From positions 1-54,087 of the forward strand of contig CAYUVK010000023.1 in NCBI GenBank assembly GCA_964448105.1: DNA of 54,087 nucleotides, read 5' to 3'. The position numbers were made by a program, and so were the translations under genes. How positions within the stretch are numbered: the first letter of the stretch is position 1; every line of letters begins with the position of its first letter. This DNA comes from CAVQBP01 sp964448105. GTDB lineage: Bacteria; Bacteroidota; Ignavibacteria; Ignavibacteriales; Ignavibacteriaceae. The notes under the pieces are model-generated. The model made no database searches. It had not been told where the DNA came from and saw only the letters and a list, made by a program, of their open reading frames with translations. Positions 34,177 to 45,100 of this stretch are shown here, piece after piece.

Positions 34177-36216
34177 TTATGAAATGCCCAGGGCTCTTAA
34201 TCCATTAACTGTAATAAACATCAGTATGTAGGCAGTGAAAGTGAAAATTAAAACTTGTAGAATAGGTATTCTCCATCCGCCGGTTTCTTTCTTTGATATC
34301 GCGACTGTCGATAAGCATTGAAGAGCAAAAACAAAGAATATAATTAACCCTGCTATTGTTGCGGTAGTAAATAGTTTCTCCCCGGTATTTCCGATTTCGG
34401 CTTTTCTCATCGCATCAAGTAAAGAAGCTTGCAGATCATTTTGATTATCCGATGTGACTTTGAATATCAGGGCCATTGAGCTTACAAATACTTCTCTTGC
34501 CGTAAAAGCAGCAATTAAAGAAACTCCTACCCGCCAATCCATTCCAACGGGGGTCATAATAGGCTGGATAATCTTTCCTAAATCGGAGGCATAGGATGTT
34601 GATAATCTTTCAGAACTTATTTCTTGTTTAATTTGCTCTTGGGTCAAATCCTGTGTTTCAATCTTTGGATTGTAATTGGGGAAATATGTTAAAAACCAAA
34701 GTATGAGTGCAAATATTAAGATAATAGGGCCTGCTCTTTTCAAATATATCTTTGAACTAGTAATAGAATTATTTAAAACAACTTTCAACTTTGGTTTTCG
34801 GTATGCAGGAAGTTCCAATATAAATGAAGAATTATCTTCTTCTTTTACAAGCTTGTGTTTAAATTTGTTCATTATTGCAGCTACAATTACAGAACTGGAT
34901 ATACTAAATACATAAATGGTGGCAAGGATTAATCCCCCGATCCAAGCTTTATCAGCCGGAATCAAAAAAGCTATAAGTAATGCATACACTGGAAGCCTGG
35001 CACTGCAGCTTAAAAGAGGGATTATAAAAATGGTTAAAAATCTTTCTCTTTTATTTGAAATTGTTCGTGCCGCCATAATTGCAGGAATTGCGCATGCAAA
35101 TCCAGAAAGCATTGGTACAAAAGATTTTCCGTTTAAACCTATTTTGGAAAGCGGTCTATCTATAAGCATAGCACCGCGCGCTAAATAGCCCGAATCTTCA
35201 AGAAGACCTAATATTAAAAATAGAATTAGAATCTGCGGGACAAATACCATTACCGAACCTGTGCCGCTAATTAAACCATCCGATATTAAATCTCCAAACC
35301 AGTTATTTCCCAAAATGTTTACAGCCTGGGCAGATAAAAAAGTAAATAATATATCGACAAGATTCATTACAGGTTCCGCCAGCCAAAATATAGATGTGAA
35401 GGTAAGAGACATAATTATAAAGAAAAAGAAAAGTCCCCAAAATTTATGGAGTAAAATCTTGTCTGTTTTATAAGTTAATAGATCTGAATTGCTGTTGTTT
35501 TTTATAAAACTATTTAAAACTCTTATTCGTTTGTTTGCAGCTTCAATATTTATGTTTTGATGGTTTCCCGAATTTTCATGAATTACTTTTTTCTCAATAG
35601 ATTCAATTAACTTGTAAGAGTCTAAAATCGAATTGAACTTTAGTTCTCCGTTAGGTTTAACCGGATTTTTTTTCTTATTAAGCTTAACCTTGTCTAGATT
35701 TGATTCTACAACATTAATCAATTTATCGATGCCTTTTCCTGTTCTGCCGTCAATTGAAACAACACTGCAATTCATTTCTTTTGACAACTGCTCATCAGAG
35801 ATTTCCAAACCTCGCTTGTTAAGTATATCAATCATAGTGAGCACAATAATAAGGTTAAATCCTGAATCAATCAGCTGTTTTGCAAGCAAGAGATGACGGG
35901 ATATCTGGCTTGAATCAATCGTTACCAATACTACATCAGCCATACCATACTTGGGATGCGAATACAATGAGTCAATAGCAATATGTTCATCAGGAGAGTT
36001 CGGATGCAGACTCACTATTCCGGGTGAATCTAAAACTTCCCCTTTTAAATTATATTTTTCATTAAGCTGTGCAATCGAATATTCAACAGTCGCGCCGGGA
36101 TAATTTACTGTTTTAAGATTCTTTCCGCAAAGATAATTAAAAAGAGTAGTTTTCCCTGAATTTGGAGGTCCTACTAAAGTGATGAGAGGAACCTTATCTA
36201 AAACATGGGGGTTCAT
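34177..36216 (-). CDS. feoB: Ferrous iron transporter FeoB
   Basis: The 679-residue inner-membrane protein imports Fe(II). The N-terminal G domain has G1 GPPNSGKTT (16-24), DSPG (G3) and a T-x-x-D-type G4 (LTMIDIL). A helical GDI-like spacer follows, then the polytopic core with two gate repeats, whose signature GYLARGAMLIDRPLSKIGL leads into SGFACAIPAIMAARTI with the conserved Gly-Cys-x-x-Pro. It overlaps feoA by 4 bp, so the two are translationally coupled. The size is typical of FeoB without a fused FeoA. Confidence 0.96.
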   Translation of the reverse strand: MNPHVLDKVPLITLVGPPNSGKTTLFNYLCGKNLKTVNYPGATVEYSIAQLNEKYNLKGEVLDSPGIVSLHPNSPDEHIAIDSLYSHPKYGMADVVLVTIDSSQISRHLLLAKQLIDSGFNLIIVLTMIDILNKRGLEISDEQLSKEMNCSVVSIDGRTGKGIDKLINVVESNLDKVKLNKKKNPVKPNGELKFNSILDSYKLIESIEKKVIHENSGNHQNINIEAANKRIRVLNSFIKNNSNSDLLTYKTDKILLHKFWGLFFFFIIMSLTFTSIFWLAEPVMNLVDILFTFLSAQAVNILGNNWFGDLISDGLISGTGSVMVFVPQILILFLILGLLEDSGYLARGAMLIDRPLSKIGLNGKSFVPMLSGFACAIPAIMAARTISNKRERFLTIFIIPLLSCSARLPVYALLIAFLIPADKAWIGGLILATIYVFSISSSVIVAAIMNKFKHKLVKEEDNSSFILELPAYRKPKLKVVLNNSITSSKIYLKRAGPIILIFALILWFLTYFPNYNPKIETQDLTQEQIKQEISSERLSTSYASDLGKIIQPIMTPVGMDWRVGVSLIAAFTAREVFVSSMALIFKVTSDNQNDLQASLLDAMRKAEIGNTGEKLFTTATIAGLIIFFVFALQCLSTVAISKKETGGWRIPILQVLIFTFTAYILMFITVNGLRALGIS

Positions 36217-36434
36217 GTTACTATTATACAGTCTGCTTCATTTTTCCTTATCGCAATTAGCGTCCCACGGACCGAAAAAGCCAATGGATCATTGAAAATT
36301 GATTTATTCATTAATTCGATTTCCTGTCCAGGAGTAAATCCCACTTCTAAAATTCTTCTTGACGAAGGATGGTTTTCATCTACATGAGTGATTATCACCT
36401 TTTCTCCGAATTTTAATTCCGATGCTGTTCTCAT
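36213..36434 (-). CDS. feoA: Ferrous iron transport protein FeoA
   Basis: A 73-residue SH3-like cytoplasmic protein that associates with FeoB. Family marks are LKFGEKVIITHV, SSRRILEVGFTPGQEIEL and SVRGTLIAIRKNEADCIIV. A GGCGGA ribosome binding site precedes the ATG. It is the first gene of feoAB and follows a promoter with two operator-like palindromes. Confidence 0.95.
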   Translation of the reverse strand: MRTASELKFGEKVIITHVDENHPSSRRILEVGFTPGQEIELMNKSIFNDPLAFSVRGTLIAIRKNEADCIIVT

Positions 36435-36444
36435 TTTTTCCGCC

Positions 36445-36506
36445 GATAACGATTATTATTTAGATTTAATCTACATAAAAATAAGGATTATGGTTAAAAT
36501 TGTCAA
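36445..36506 (-). promoter_or_regulatory. feoAB promoter with two operator-like palindromes
   Basis: On the minus strand a perfect -35 TTGACA (36501-36506) is separated by 17 bp from a -10-like TATTTT (36478-36483). A perfect 6+1+6 palindrome TAGATT-A-AATCTA (36461-36473) covers the expected transcription start. The adjoining ATAATAATCGTTATC (about 36445-36459) matches 13 of 15 positions of the right part of the enterobacterial Fur box. Either could bind a Fur- or DtxR-type iron repressor. Confidence 0.6.
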
Positions 36507-36842
36507 GAAAATAAATTCAAAAGAATTTCTAATTTTATTATGGATAAATAAATAATTAGTTAAAATTTTACGAGTGGGTTTTAAATTTTTAAACATATTG
36601 AAAATTTTTATTTCTATATTTGTAAACACTTATTAATACAAAAAATATTATACCTTCACTTAACAAAAATCAAAAAGAAATTGGTAAATCTATATTTGAT
36701 TCTTTATGGATTCAATGATTACAAGTTGTACCAAAAGTAATGGGTGAAGATGTCTTCTTTAAAGTATTAAAAAATACACTTAGGGTTGTTAAAAAATTTT
36801 GTTAAATTTGATAAATGCTCAAATTAATTACTGATTAAATAT
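36507..36842. other. Intergenic between feoA and the kinase cluster
   Basis: There are 336 AT-rich bases. Around 36655-36715 a short plus-strand stretch could encode a dozen ordered residues before a stop, possibly a gene scrap, but too short to name. Otherwise it holds only the promoter of the kinase genes, which I cannot resolve. Confidence 0.4.
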
Positions 36843-38828
36843 ATGTATAAAGAAAAAATTAAAGGCAAGATTTTAAAAGCTGTTGTAGACTCTTCAGAAC
36901 AATTGAATCACCTTCTTATAAATAAGAATAGTGTTTTTTATAAATTTGATTTTACTACTATGAAATATGATTATATGAGTGATTCGATTTTAAAGTTAAC
37001 CGGTTTTAGCAAAGATGAAATTAATGAAAAAGGTTTTTCAAGCATTGTCAAAAAAATAGTGAAGGATGAAAAATCCAATTATAAAATTGATTCTGATAAA
37101 GAAATTATTGAAGAGCATATCTTGAATTATTTGATAGAAAGTAAAAATAAAGAACCCAAATGGGTCGAGGACATATCGTTTTTAAGCCGAGCCAAAGAGA
37201 ATAAAATAAATTACAGTATTGGTGTTTTGGTAGAAATAACAGAACTAAATGAATTGATATCTAATTTATATAACGAAAAAAACAGTCTTAACTCTATTCT
37301 CAATCTTGCAGAAATTATATTTATTATAACGGATAACAATAATAAAATTACTTTTATAAATGAAAAAGGACTTGCTTTTCTCGATTATTCAAAAAAAGAA
37401 ATAATAGGAAAACAAATTTCTGATTTAATTCATGATGATAAAAAAAGTAAGGAGAATAATCGAAATATTATTGAGATATTAATAGTCAACAAATCAGGTG
37501 AAGAAAAAATAATTAGTTGGTATAAAAAAGATGAAAAAGGTGAAAAAGATGAACTACTTTTCACCCTTTATTCCGGTTTGGATATTACTCTCAGAAAAAA
37601 GCAGGAAAAGGTACAGCATATCATTTTAGAAATTTTGGAAGAATCAAATACGGAAGCTAATTTGCAGGAATTTTATAAGTTTATCCATGATTCTGTAAAA
37701 AAATTAATGCCTGCTGATAATTTCTATATTTCCTTATACAATCAAGAGACTGATACTTTGACTTTCCCTTATTTTATTGATCAGATAGATAGTGAAGCAC
37801 CTCCCAAAAAATTCGGAAGAGGATTAACTGAATATGTTTTGAAAACAGGGAAATCCGCTTTAATTGATAAGAAAACGGATGATAAACTGGTTAAAGAGGG
37901 CAAGGCTGAGATGGTTGGAACCCCATCTATGATTTGGTTGGGAATTCCATTAAAAATTCAGGATAATACTATTGGTGTTCTTGTTGTACAAGACTATGAA
38001 AAAGGGAGCACTTATACCGAAAAAGAAAAAGAAATTTTGGAGGTTATCTCGTATTCAATTTCTAGGGCGATAGAACGTAAGAAAGTTGAAGAAGAAAGAG
38101 ATAAAATGATCGATGAACTTAGAGAAATTAATGCATCAAAGGATAAATTGTTTTCTTTAATTTCTCATGATTTAAGAAGTCCGTTCAATTCACTTCTCGG
38201 CTTTTCTGAGATCTTAACAAATGAATATGATTCTCTCACACAAGAAGAGATTAAAGAGTATTTAAAAGTTATCAATGAAACATCAAAAAGTTTATACGGT
38301 ATGACTTCAAACCTTCTTCAATTTTCCCGGTTCCAGATGGGGACATTTGAATTTAACCCGGTTAAAATCAGTTTAAAAAGAGCTATACAGAAAAGCTTAA
38401 AAATGCTTAAAGGAAACGTTCTTAAAAAACAACTAAATCTTCTTTTGGATATTGATCAGGATGCAGAAGTTCTTGTTGATGAAGATATGTTGAATTCTAT
38501 ACTGCAGAATTTGATTTCAAATAGTATAAAGTTTACAAAAAGAGGAGGCGAGATAAGAATTTATACTAAAATAATTTCATTCTTTAATGAACCGCATCAA
38601 ATTGAAGTATATATTGAAGATACAGGGGTAGGAATCGGCAAGAATGATTTAAAGAAAATTTTCAAGGGGCATGTGCATTCAATGCCTGGTACCGAGAAAG
38701 AATATGGAACAGGACTTGGACTATTATTGGTAAAAGAATTTGTTGAAAAAAATGGTGGTCATATAAAAGTAAAAAGCAAATTAAACGAAGGAACTTCATT
38801 TGTATTTTCATTTCCAATTGCTAAATAA
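36843..38828 (+). CDS. PAS-PAS-GAF sensor histidine kinase
   Basis: The 661-residue cytoplasmic kinase (no transmembrane segment) has a divergent PAS (about 25-140), a clear PAS (about 145-255, NLAEIIFIITDNNNKITFIN), a GAF domain (about 260-415, with LGIPLKIQDNTIGVLVVQ), HisKA with His442 in LISHDLRSPFNSLLGFSE, and HATPase with NLISNSIKFT, EDTGVGIG and YGTGLGLLLV. All catalytic boxes are present. It lies 31 nt ahead of a receiver/pseudo-kinase gene whose kinase core is clearly related to it, so the pair probably works together. Confidence 0.93.
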   Translation: MYKEKIKGKILKAVVDSSEQLNHLLINKNSVFYKFDFTTMKYDYMSDSILKLTGFSKDEINEKGFSSIVKKIVKDEKSNYKIDSDKEIIEEHILNYLIESKNKEPKWVEDISFLSRAKENKINYSIGVLVEITELNELISNLYNEKNSLNSILNLAEIIFIITDNNNKITFINEKGLAFLDYSKKEIIGKQISDLIHDDKKSKENNRNIIEILIVNKSGEEKIISWYKKDEKGEKDELLFTLYSGLDITLRKKQEKVQHIILEILEESNTEANLQEFYKFIHDSVKKLMPADNFYISLYNQETDTLTFPYFIDQIDSEAPPKKFGRGLTEYVLKTGKSALIDKKTDDKLVKEGKAEMVGTPSMIWLGIPLKIQDNTIGVLVVQDYEKGSTYTEKEKEILEVISYSISRAIERKKVEEERDKMIDELREINASKDKLFSLISHDLRSPFNSLLGFSEILTNEYDSLTQEEIKEYLKVINETSKSLYGMTSNLLQFSRFQMGTFEFNPVKISLKRAIQKSLKMLKGNVLKKQLNLLLDIDQDAEVLVDEDMLNSILQNLISNSIKFTKRGGEIRIYTKIISFFNEPHQIEVYIEDTGVGIGKNDLKKIFKGHVHSMPGTEKEYGTGLGLLLVKEFVEKNGGHIKVKSKLNEGTSFVFSFPIAK

Positions 38829-38859
38829 ATTAGACATAAAATAAATTTTTGGAGCTTGT

Positions 38860-39999
38860 ATGGAGGAGAGAAAAGCAAAAATTTTAATTGTTGAAGACGA
38901 AAGTATTGTGGCTTTTGATCTGAAACGTATGCTTTTAAATCTCAACTATGATGTTTTGGATATCGTTGCATCAGGGGAAAAAGCAATTAAACAAGCAATA
39001 GCTGATAAACCTGATCTTATAATTATGGATATTATGCTGAATGGCCCTATAACCGGTGTTGAGGCTGCAGCAAGGATTAAAGGAATTATGAATGTTCCCG
39101 TCATTTATTTAACGGCATATGCCGATACTGAAACATTAAAGAGTGCGAAAGTAACCGAACCTTATGGATATATCTTAAAACCTTTTGAAGAAAAAGTTTT
39201 ACTTTCTACAATTGAAATGGCAATTTATAAAAATAAGATGGAAGAAAAGCTTATCGCTAGTGAAAAGAAATATCGGCTTCTTGCAAAAGAGTTGGAAGAT
39301 TTAAATGAAAAGAAAGACCAATTTTATAGAATAATATCCTTTAATTTAAGGGATCCTCTCGATTCGGTTATTGGTTTTTCAGAAATATTGAAGAATGAAT
39401 ATAAAGAATTAAGCCCTGAAGATATCGAACTCTATATTTCGTCTTTACATTTTTCAAGTAAGCAAATCTATAGTCTGTTAAATAATTTAATTCAGTTTTC
39501 CCGAATTCAAATAAAAGATATTGATTTCAATCCGCAGAATCTCTCTTTGCATAATATAGTTCAAGATAATATCAGCATATTAAAAAGTATAATGGATAAG
39601 AAATTGATCAAAATAGTTAATTATGTAAACAAAGAAGTATTGGTTTACGCAGATCATAATATGTTAAATTCAATATTTTTAAATATTTTAACTAATGCAA
39701 TAAAATATTCGGATATAAATGGTATTATTGAAGTTTCTGCAAATAAGGATGATGGTTTTGTAAAAATATCTATTGAAGATAAAGGCATAGGGATGGATAA
39801 TGAATCACTCAATAAATTATTTGTTTTGGATGTAAAGAAAATTACACAGGGGACAAATAATGAAATGGGAACCGGTCTGGGATTATTATTAACTAAAGAA
39901 TTCGTAGAAAAAAATGAAGGAAAGATTGAAGTTAGAAGCGAAATCAATAAAGGTACCAGTATTATTTTTACACTACCTCTCGCAAAAACCATTCAATAA
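38860..39999 (+). CDS. Receiver domain fused to a histidine-kinase core lacking the phosphoacceptor His
   Basis: The 379 residues begin with a receiver (Asp57 in LIIMDIMLNG, Thr85, Lys107 in YILKPF), followed by a coiled linker and a kinase core. Where the neighbour has SHDLRSPF, this protein reads SFNLRDPL, so the phosphoacceptor His is Phe161 and the next Asp is Asn162. The ATPase part looks intact (NILTNAIKYS, EDKGIGMD, GTGLGLLLTKEF). It therefore cannot autophosphorylate in the normal way. It may act as an allosteric partner, phosphatase or phospho-sink for the upstream kinase. A ribosome binding site (GGAG) precedes the ATG. The alteration is clean, with no other sign of decay. Confidence 0.9.
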   Translation: MEERKAKILIVEDESIVAFDLKRMLLNLNYDVLDIVASGEKAIKQAIADKPDLIIMDIMLNGPITGVEAAARIKGIMNVPVIYLTAYADTETLKSAKVTEPYGYILKPFEEKVLLSTIEMAIYKNKMEEKLIASEKKYRLLAKELEDLNEKKDQFYRIISFNLRDPLDSVIGFSEILKNEYKELSPEDIELYISSLHFSSKQIYSLLNNLIQFSRIQIKDIDFNPQNLSLHNIVQDNISILKSIMDKKLIKIVNYVNKEVLVYADHNMLNSIFLNILTNAIKYSDINGIIEVSANKDDGFVKISIEDKGIGMDNESLNKLFVLDVKKITQGTNNEMGTGLGLLLTKEFVEKNEGKIEVRSEINKGTSIIFTLPLAKTIQ

Positions 40000-40090
40000 G
40001 ATTAATTTGTTCCTGCCCATTGAGCTTAGTATAGAATTAAAACAAAGCTATAAGTATCTTTATACAGATACTTAAAAATATTATTGAAAT

Positions 40091-41995
40091 ATGAAAATTA
40101 ATAAAAATAAATCCGGTGAAAAAATAATTCAAGGTTCTAATTTATTTTCAGATAAGAATATATTTACAAACTTAGCTAATTCCGCTCCATTTATGATTTG
40201 GATTGCCGATCCAAAAGGTAGTATAATTTATTTTAATAAACCGTGGCTGGATTTTACAGGAAGAACTCTAGAACAGGAGAAAGGTGATGGATGGACAAAA
40301 AGTATTCATCCCGCCGATTTTGAATATTGCTATAATACTTTTAAAAAGAATTTTAGCGAAAAAAAGGAATATACTATCGAATACAGGCTAAGGCGATATG
40401 ACAATCAATATCATTGGATATTTGAAAAAGGGGTTCCTATTTATTCTGAAAAAGGGGATTTTTCCGGTTTTACAGGTTCCTGTTTTGATATTGATTCATT
40501 AAAAAAAACCGAAGAAAAATTTCATAGAGAGAAAGAGCTTTATAAAAACTTGGTTGAAAGCTTAACTGAAGCTGTTATAATATCAGACATTAATGATCAT
40601 GTTATCTTTGCAAACAAAAGATTGTGTGAAATGACCGGTTATTCTTTGGAAGAAATAATCGGCAGCTCTGCCCACAATCTTTTTTTCGCTTCAAAAGATT
40701 GGGGAAAAATCCTTGATAAAACCAAGCAAAGGTATTCAGGTATGTCGGATAAATATGAGATTGAGATTTTAAAAAAAGATAAAAACAAACTTTGGGTATG
40801 TATAAGCGGTTCGCCGTATAAAAATAGCCGGGGAGAAATAATAGGTACAATCGGTGCTATTAGTGATATAACTGAAAATATAGAAGCAAGAAAGATTCTT
40901 GAAAAAAGTGAAAAAAAATATAGATCGGTAGTTGAACAAGTGAGGGAAGCGATATTTCAAACCGATGCAGAAGGAAACATTACATTTATAAATCCTTTCT
41001 GGACAGAGATAACCGGTTACACAAATGAAGAAACAGTCGGGAAAAATATTCTTGATTATGTTCCCAGTAATGATAAAAAATATTGTGTTGACCAGTTTGT
41101 AAATATTATATATCAGAAAAAACCTTTTACAAGATTTATAACTAGGTTTAAAACTAAAAACAATCAATATAGATGGGTAGAATTGAATGCAAGGATGACT
41201 TATGATGAAAATAAAAATATTCTTGGCACTTACGGTACGGTGAGTGATATACATGAAATGAAATTAACTGAAGAAAAGTTAATAGTTGCCAAAGAAAAAG
41301 CAGAAGAATCAGATAAATTAAAATCGAATTTCCTTGCACAGGTATCGCATGAGATTAGGAGTCCTTTAAATATAATTCTTAGTTATAACTATATGATTAG
41401 GGAAGAGTTGCATGAAAAAACTGATAATGAATTTGAAGATGCATTCGAGGCAATTAATCATAGCGGGAAACGCCTTTTACGAACGATAGACCTTATCTTA
41501 AATATGTCATTACTGCAAACAGGCAAGCAGGATATTAATATTAAATCTTTAGATTTAAACCCGATTTTGCAAAATCTTGTAAATGAATTTATGCCCACAG
41601 CAAAAAGAAAAAATATAGATTTAATTTTTAATATAATTACCGATTTACCTGAAGTTTCTGCAGATGAATATACAATAACTCAAGCATTTCAGAATTTGAT
41701 TGATAATGCAATAAAATATACCGATAAGGGTTCCGTTGAAATTTCTGTAAACAAAATTGATAATAAAGTTTCTATTGATATAAAAGATACCGGTATCGGG
41801 ATGTCTGAAACTTATGTTAAAAAGTTATTCCAACCTTTTTCGCAGGAAGACGGCGGTTATACCAGGAAATTTGAAGGAACCGGTTTAGGCTTGGCGTTAA
41901 CAAAAAAATATACCGAATTAAATAATGCCGAGTTAAAAGTAAAAAGTAAAAAAGGAGAAGGTTCCACTTTTTCAATAATTTTAAACATAGTGTGA
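40091..41995 (+). CDS. Triple-PAS sensor histidine kinase
   Basis: The 634-residue soluble kinase has three PAS/PAC modules: about 25-145 (SAPFMIWIADPKGSIIYFN, PAS_3 type), about 155-270 (SLTEAVIISDINDHVIFAN) and about 280-395 (VREAIFQTDAEGNITFIN). A coiled linker then leads to HisKA with His420 in FLAQVSHEIRSPLNIILS, and a HATPase with NLIDNAIKYT, KDTGIGMS and GTGLGLALTK. The third kinase gene in a row on this strand, it starts 91 nt after the receiver/pseudo-kinase gene. It has no receiver of its own. The candidates in view are the neighbouring receiver protein and the stand-alone receiver at 53530. Confidence 0.93.
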   Translation: MKINKNKSGEKIIQGSNLFSDKNIFTNLANSAPFMIWIADPKGSIIYFNKPWLDFTGRTLEQEKGDGWTKSIHPADFEYCYNTFKKNFSEKKEYTIEYRLRRYDNQYHWIFEKGVPIYSEKGDFSGFTGSCFDIDSLKKTEEKFHREKELYKNLVESLTEAVIISDINDHVIFANKRLCEMTGYSLEEIIGSSAHNLFFASKDWGKILDKTKQRYSGMSDKYEIEILKKDKNKLWVCISGSPYKNSRGEIIGTIGAISDITENIEARKILEKSEKKYRSVVEQVREAIFQTDAEGNITFINPFWTEITGYTNEETVGKNILDYVPSNDKKYCVDQFVNIIYQKKPFTRFITRFKTKNNQYRWVELNARMTYDENKNILGTYGTVSDIHEMKLTEEKLIVAKEKAEESDKLKSNFLAQVSHEIRSPLNIILSYNYMIREELHEKTDNEFEDAFEAINHSGKRLLRTIDLILNMSLLQTGKQDINIKSLDLNPILQNLVNEFMPTAKRKNIDLIFNIITDLPEVSADEYTITQAFQNLIDNAIKYTDKGSVEISVNKIDNKVSIDIKDTGIGMSETYVKKLFQPFSQEDGGYTRKFEGTGLGLALTKKYTELNNAELKVKSKKGEGSTFSIILNIV

Positions 41996-42136
41996 AATTT
42001 ATTTAACTGTAATATATTTAAATAATTGTTGCAACATTCTTCTCAAATAGTCTTGTAATAATCATCGAAACAATATAGACTTGATAAAAGTGGTTCATAA
42101 CTTTAGATTTCCAAATCACAAAACCAGTTTCATCTT

Positions 42137-45100
42137 TTGGAATTAAAGTCTAAGCTATTAATTGTTTTGTTCCTTTTAGTGCAATCCATCTCTCTGGCAC
42201 AAATTAAATTTTATTCCACAATAGTGACAGATACAATACCTATTAATTTCGATAATTACTATTCTTTAGCGCATGTTTCCATAGTACCCAACTCCGAAAT
42301 TATTAGGCTAAGAAATAAAATTTTAACTAGTAAAGATTACCTTTTTTCTTATGAGACTAATTCTTTCAGGCTTTCTGATTCTTTAGCATACTCAATTTTT
42401 GATACACTTTATGTTACATATAAATCCTATAAGATTGGATTAAAAAAGAATTATAAAAACCGAAGCCTGGTAATTAAATACAATAAAGAGTCCGGCGATA
42501 CGGTCAGAGTGTCTACGGTTGAACAGGAAGGCATTTCAGCAGAATCTATTTTCGGCAGCAACATTGAAAAAAGCGGTACTTTAGTTAGAGGTTTTACCGT
42601 GGGAACCAATCAAGATTTTTCATTAAACAGCGGTCTCCGGCTACAGCTTTCGGGAAGGTTATCCGATGATATTGAAGTGGTTGCGGCTTTAACTGATGAA
42701 AACACTCCCATTCAACCTGAAGGAAATACTGAAAGATTAGATGAATTGGATAAAGTATTTATTCAAATAAAACATCCCAATGCTTCAGGAACCTTTGGAG
42801 ATTACCAATTACAAAGGAAGCAGGGAGAGTTTGGAGTTATAGATAGGAAATTACAAGGATTGCTTGGAGAATTTAATTTTAAAAATAATAACGGTTATTT
42901 AGCTATTGCAAGTTCAAGAGGAAAATTTACTACAAACAATTTTAACGGTATTGACGGAGTTCAGGGACCTTATATTTTATCGGGAATAAATAGTGAAAGA
43001 GATATTATAGTTTTAGCCGGAACCGAAAAAGTATATCTGGATGGAATAGAAATGAAAAGGGGAGAAGGAAATGATTATACTATTGATTATTCAAATGCAC
43101 AAATCACTTTTACTCCCAAAAGGTTAATTACCTCATACAGCAGAATCTCGGTAGATTTTGAATATTCCGATAGGAACTATTCAAGAAATTTTTTTGCCAC
43201 TGGTGTTCAATCAAAGTTATTGAATGATGCTTTGGGTGTTCAATTTCAATATATGAGAGAAGGAGATAACCAGGATGCCCCGGTTGATATTTCATTATCC
43301 GAAGATGATAAGAAAATACTTGCTGCTGCGGGTGATGATAGAAACAAAGCGGTTAAATCAGGAATTTCATTAGCAACACCGGATTCGTTGGGTATCGTTC
43401 GAGGGCTTTATGTCAAAGTTGATACTGTTATAAACAAAGATTCAATCACTTACTACCGTTATGATCCGGGTAATCCAAGTGCAATTTATAATGTTTCATT
43501 CAGTTTTGTCGGCGATGGAGCGGGGGATTATAATAGAGAGTCATTGGGAAATTTTCAGTTTGTTGGAAAAGGGAACGGAACATATCTTCCATTAGTTTTT
43601 TTACCGCTTCCTCAATTAAAACAACTGGCAAATATTGTTGTCGATCTGAATCCTGCAAAAGATATTACTCTTAACCTGGAATATGCCGGGAGTCTCTGGG
43701 ATCAAAATAGATTCTCAAGCATTGACGATGGAAATAATTATGGTTATGCCCGGAATATTTTTCTTAAAATAAATCCGCAAAAGATTGATATTGGAAGTTT
43801 AAGTTTGGGTAAAGCAGGTTTATCTTATAAAGATAGATTTGTTCAAAATAAATTTACCTCACTCGATAGAATTAATGAAGTTGAATTTAATAGGTACTAT
43901 AATATTACATCTTCCGAGGAAAATGTTGATGAAGAATTAAGGGAAATTAATTTGAATTTAATTCCAATAGAGTTATTAAATATTAATGCAATGGGAGGGT
44001 TTTTAAAAAGAGGAAACGATTTTAACTCGGATAGATTCAATAATACTCTAAATTTTTCAAATAATAAGAATTTCCAGGTAAATTATAACTATGATTATGT
44101 CCAATCAAGAAATTTATCTTTAAGAAGCAGCTGGTTAAGACAAAGCGGCAGCGGGTTTTATAAATTATGGAAATTAAAACCCGGTGTGGAATTTTTAGCT
44201 GAAAACAAAAGGGATAAGTTGAGCCCAAAAGACTCATTGTTATCCAGCAGTTTAAAATACTATGAAATAGATCCTTTCTTAGATCTTGTTGATTTAGGCG
44301 GTATTAATCTATCTGCAAAATATTCATTAAGAGAAGATTATTTACCAATAAACGGAATTATGTTTGATGAATCAAAATCAATAGCACAATTTTATCAATT
44401 AAGCTACAATGGTATCAAGCAGGTAAACTCTACTCTGGACTTCACATATAGAATAAAAAAATATAAAGAAGCATTTAAAGAGCAGGGTTTACTAAACAAC
44501 GAAACAATATTGATTCGATCTCAAACAAAATTAAATTTGTGGGAACCTGCTAAAGGTAATCTTTATTATGAAGTTTCAACACAAAAATCCGCTAAGCTTG
44601 AAAAAGTATTTGTTAAAGTGCAGCAGGGGACAGGTAATTTTAAATATTTGGGAGATCTTAATAATAATGGTGTTGCAGATGAAAATGAATTTGAACCAAC
44701 TATTTATGACGGTGATTATATAGAAGTAACTGTTCCTACTGATAAATTATATCCTGTTATTAATTTAAAAACCAGCACAAAATGGAGATTTGAATTTGCT
44801 AAGATGTTTGATAAATCTTCTACTGCCTGGAAAATCCTTTCGCCTTTATCTACGGAGACTTTATGGAGGATAGAAGAAAACAGTACGGAACAGGATTACA
44901 GTAAAATCTATCTTTTACATTTATCTTATTTCCAAAATGAAGATAAGACTATTTCCGGCTCTAACTTTATCCAGCAGGATGCTTTTTTCTTTGAAAATGA
45001 TCCTGATTTTTCTCTTCGCTTTAGATATTCACAAATGAAAAGTCTTAACCAATTCAGCGGTGGAGTCGAACGTGCTTTTAACAGAGAAAGAAGTCTGAGG

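Noticed and set aside
36655..36715. Plus-strand fragment reading KEIGKSIFDSLW before a stop
   Set aside because: Only about a dozen ordered residues. Chance coding in an AT-rich spacer is as likely as a gene scrap.
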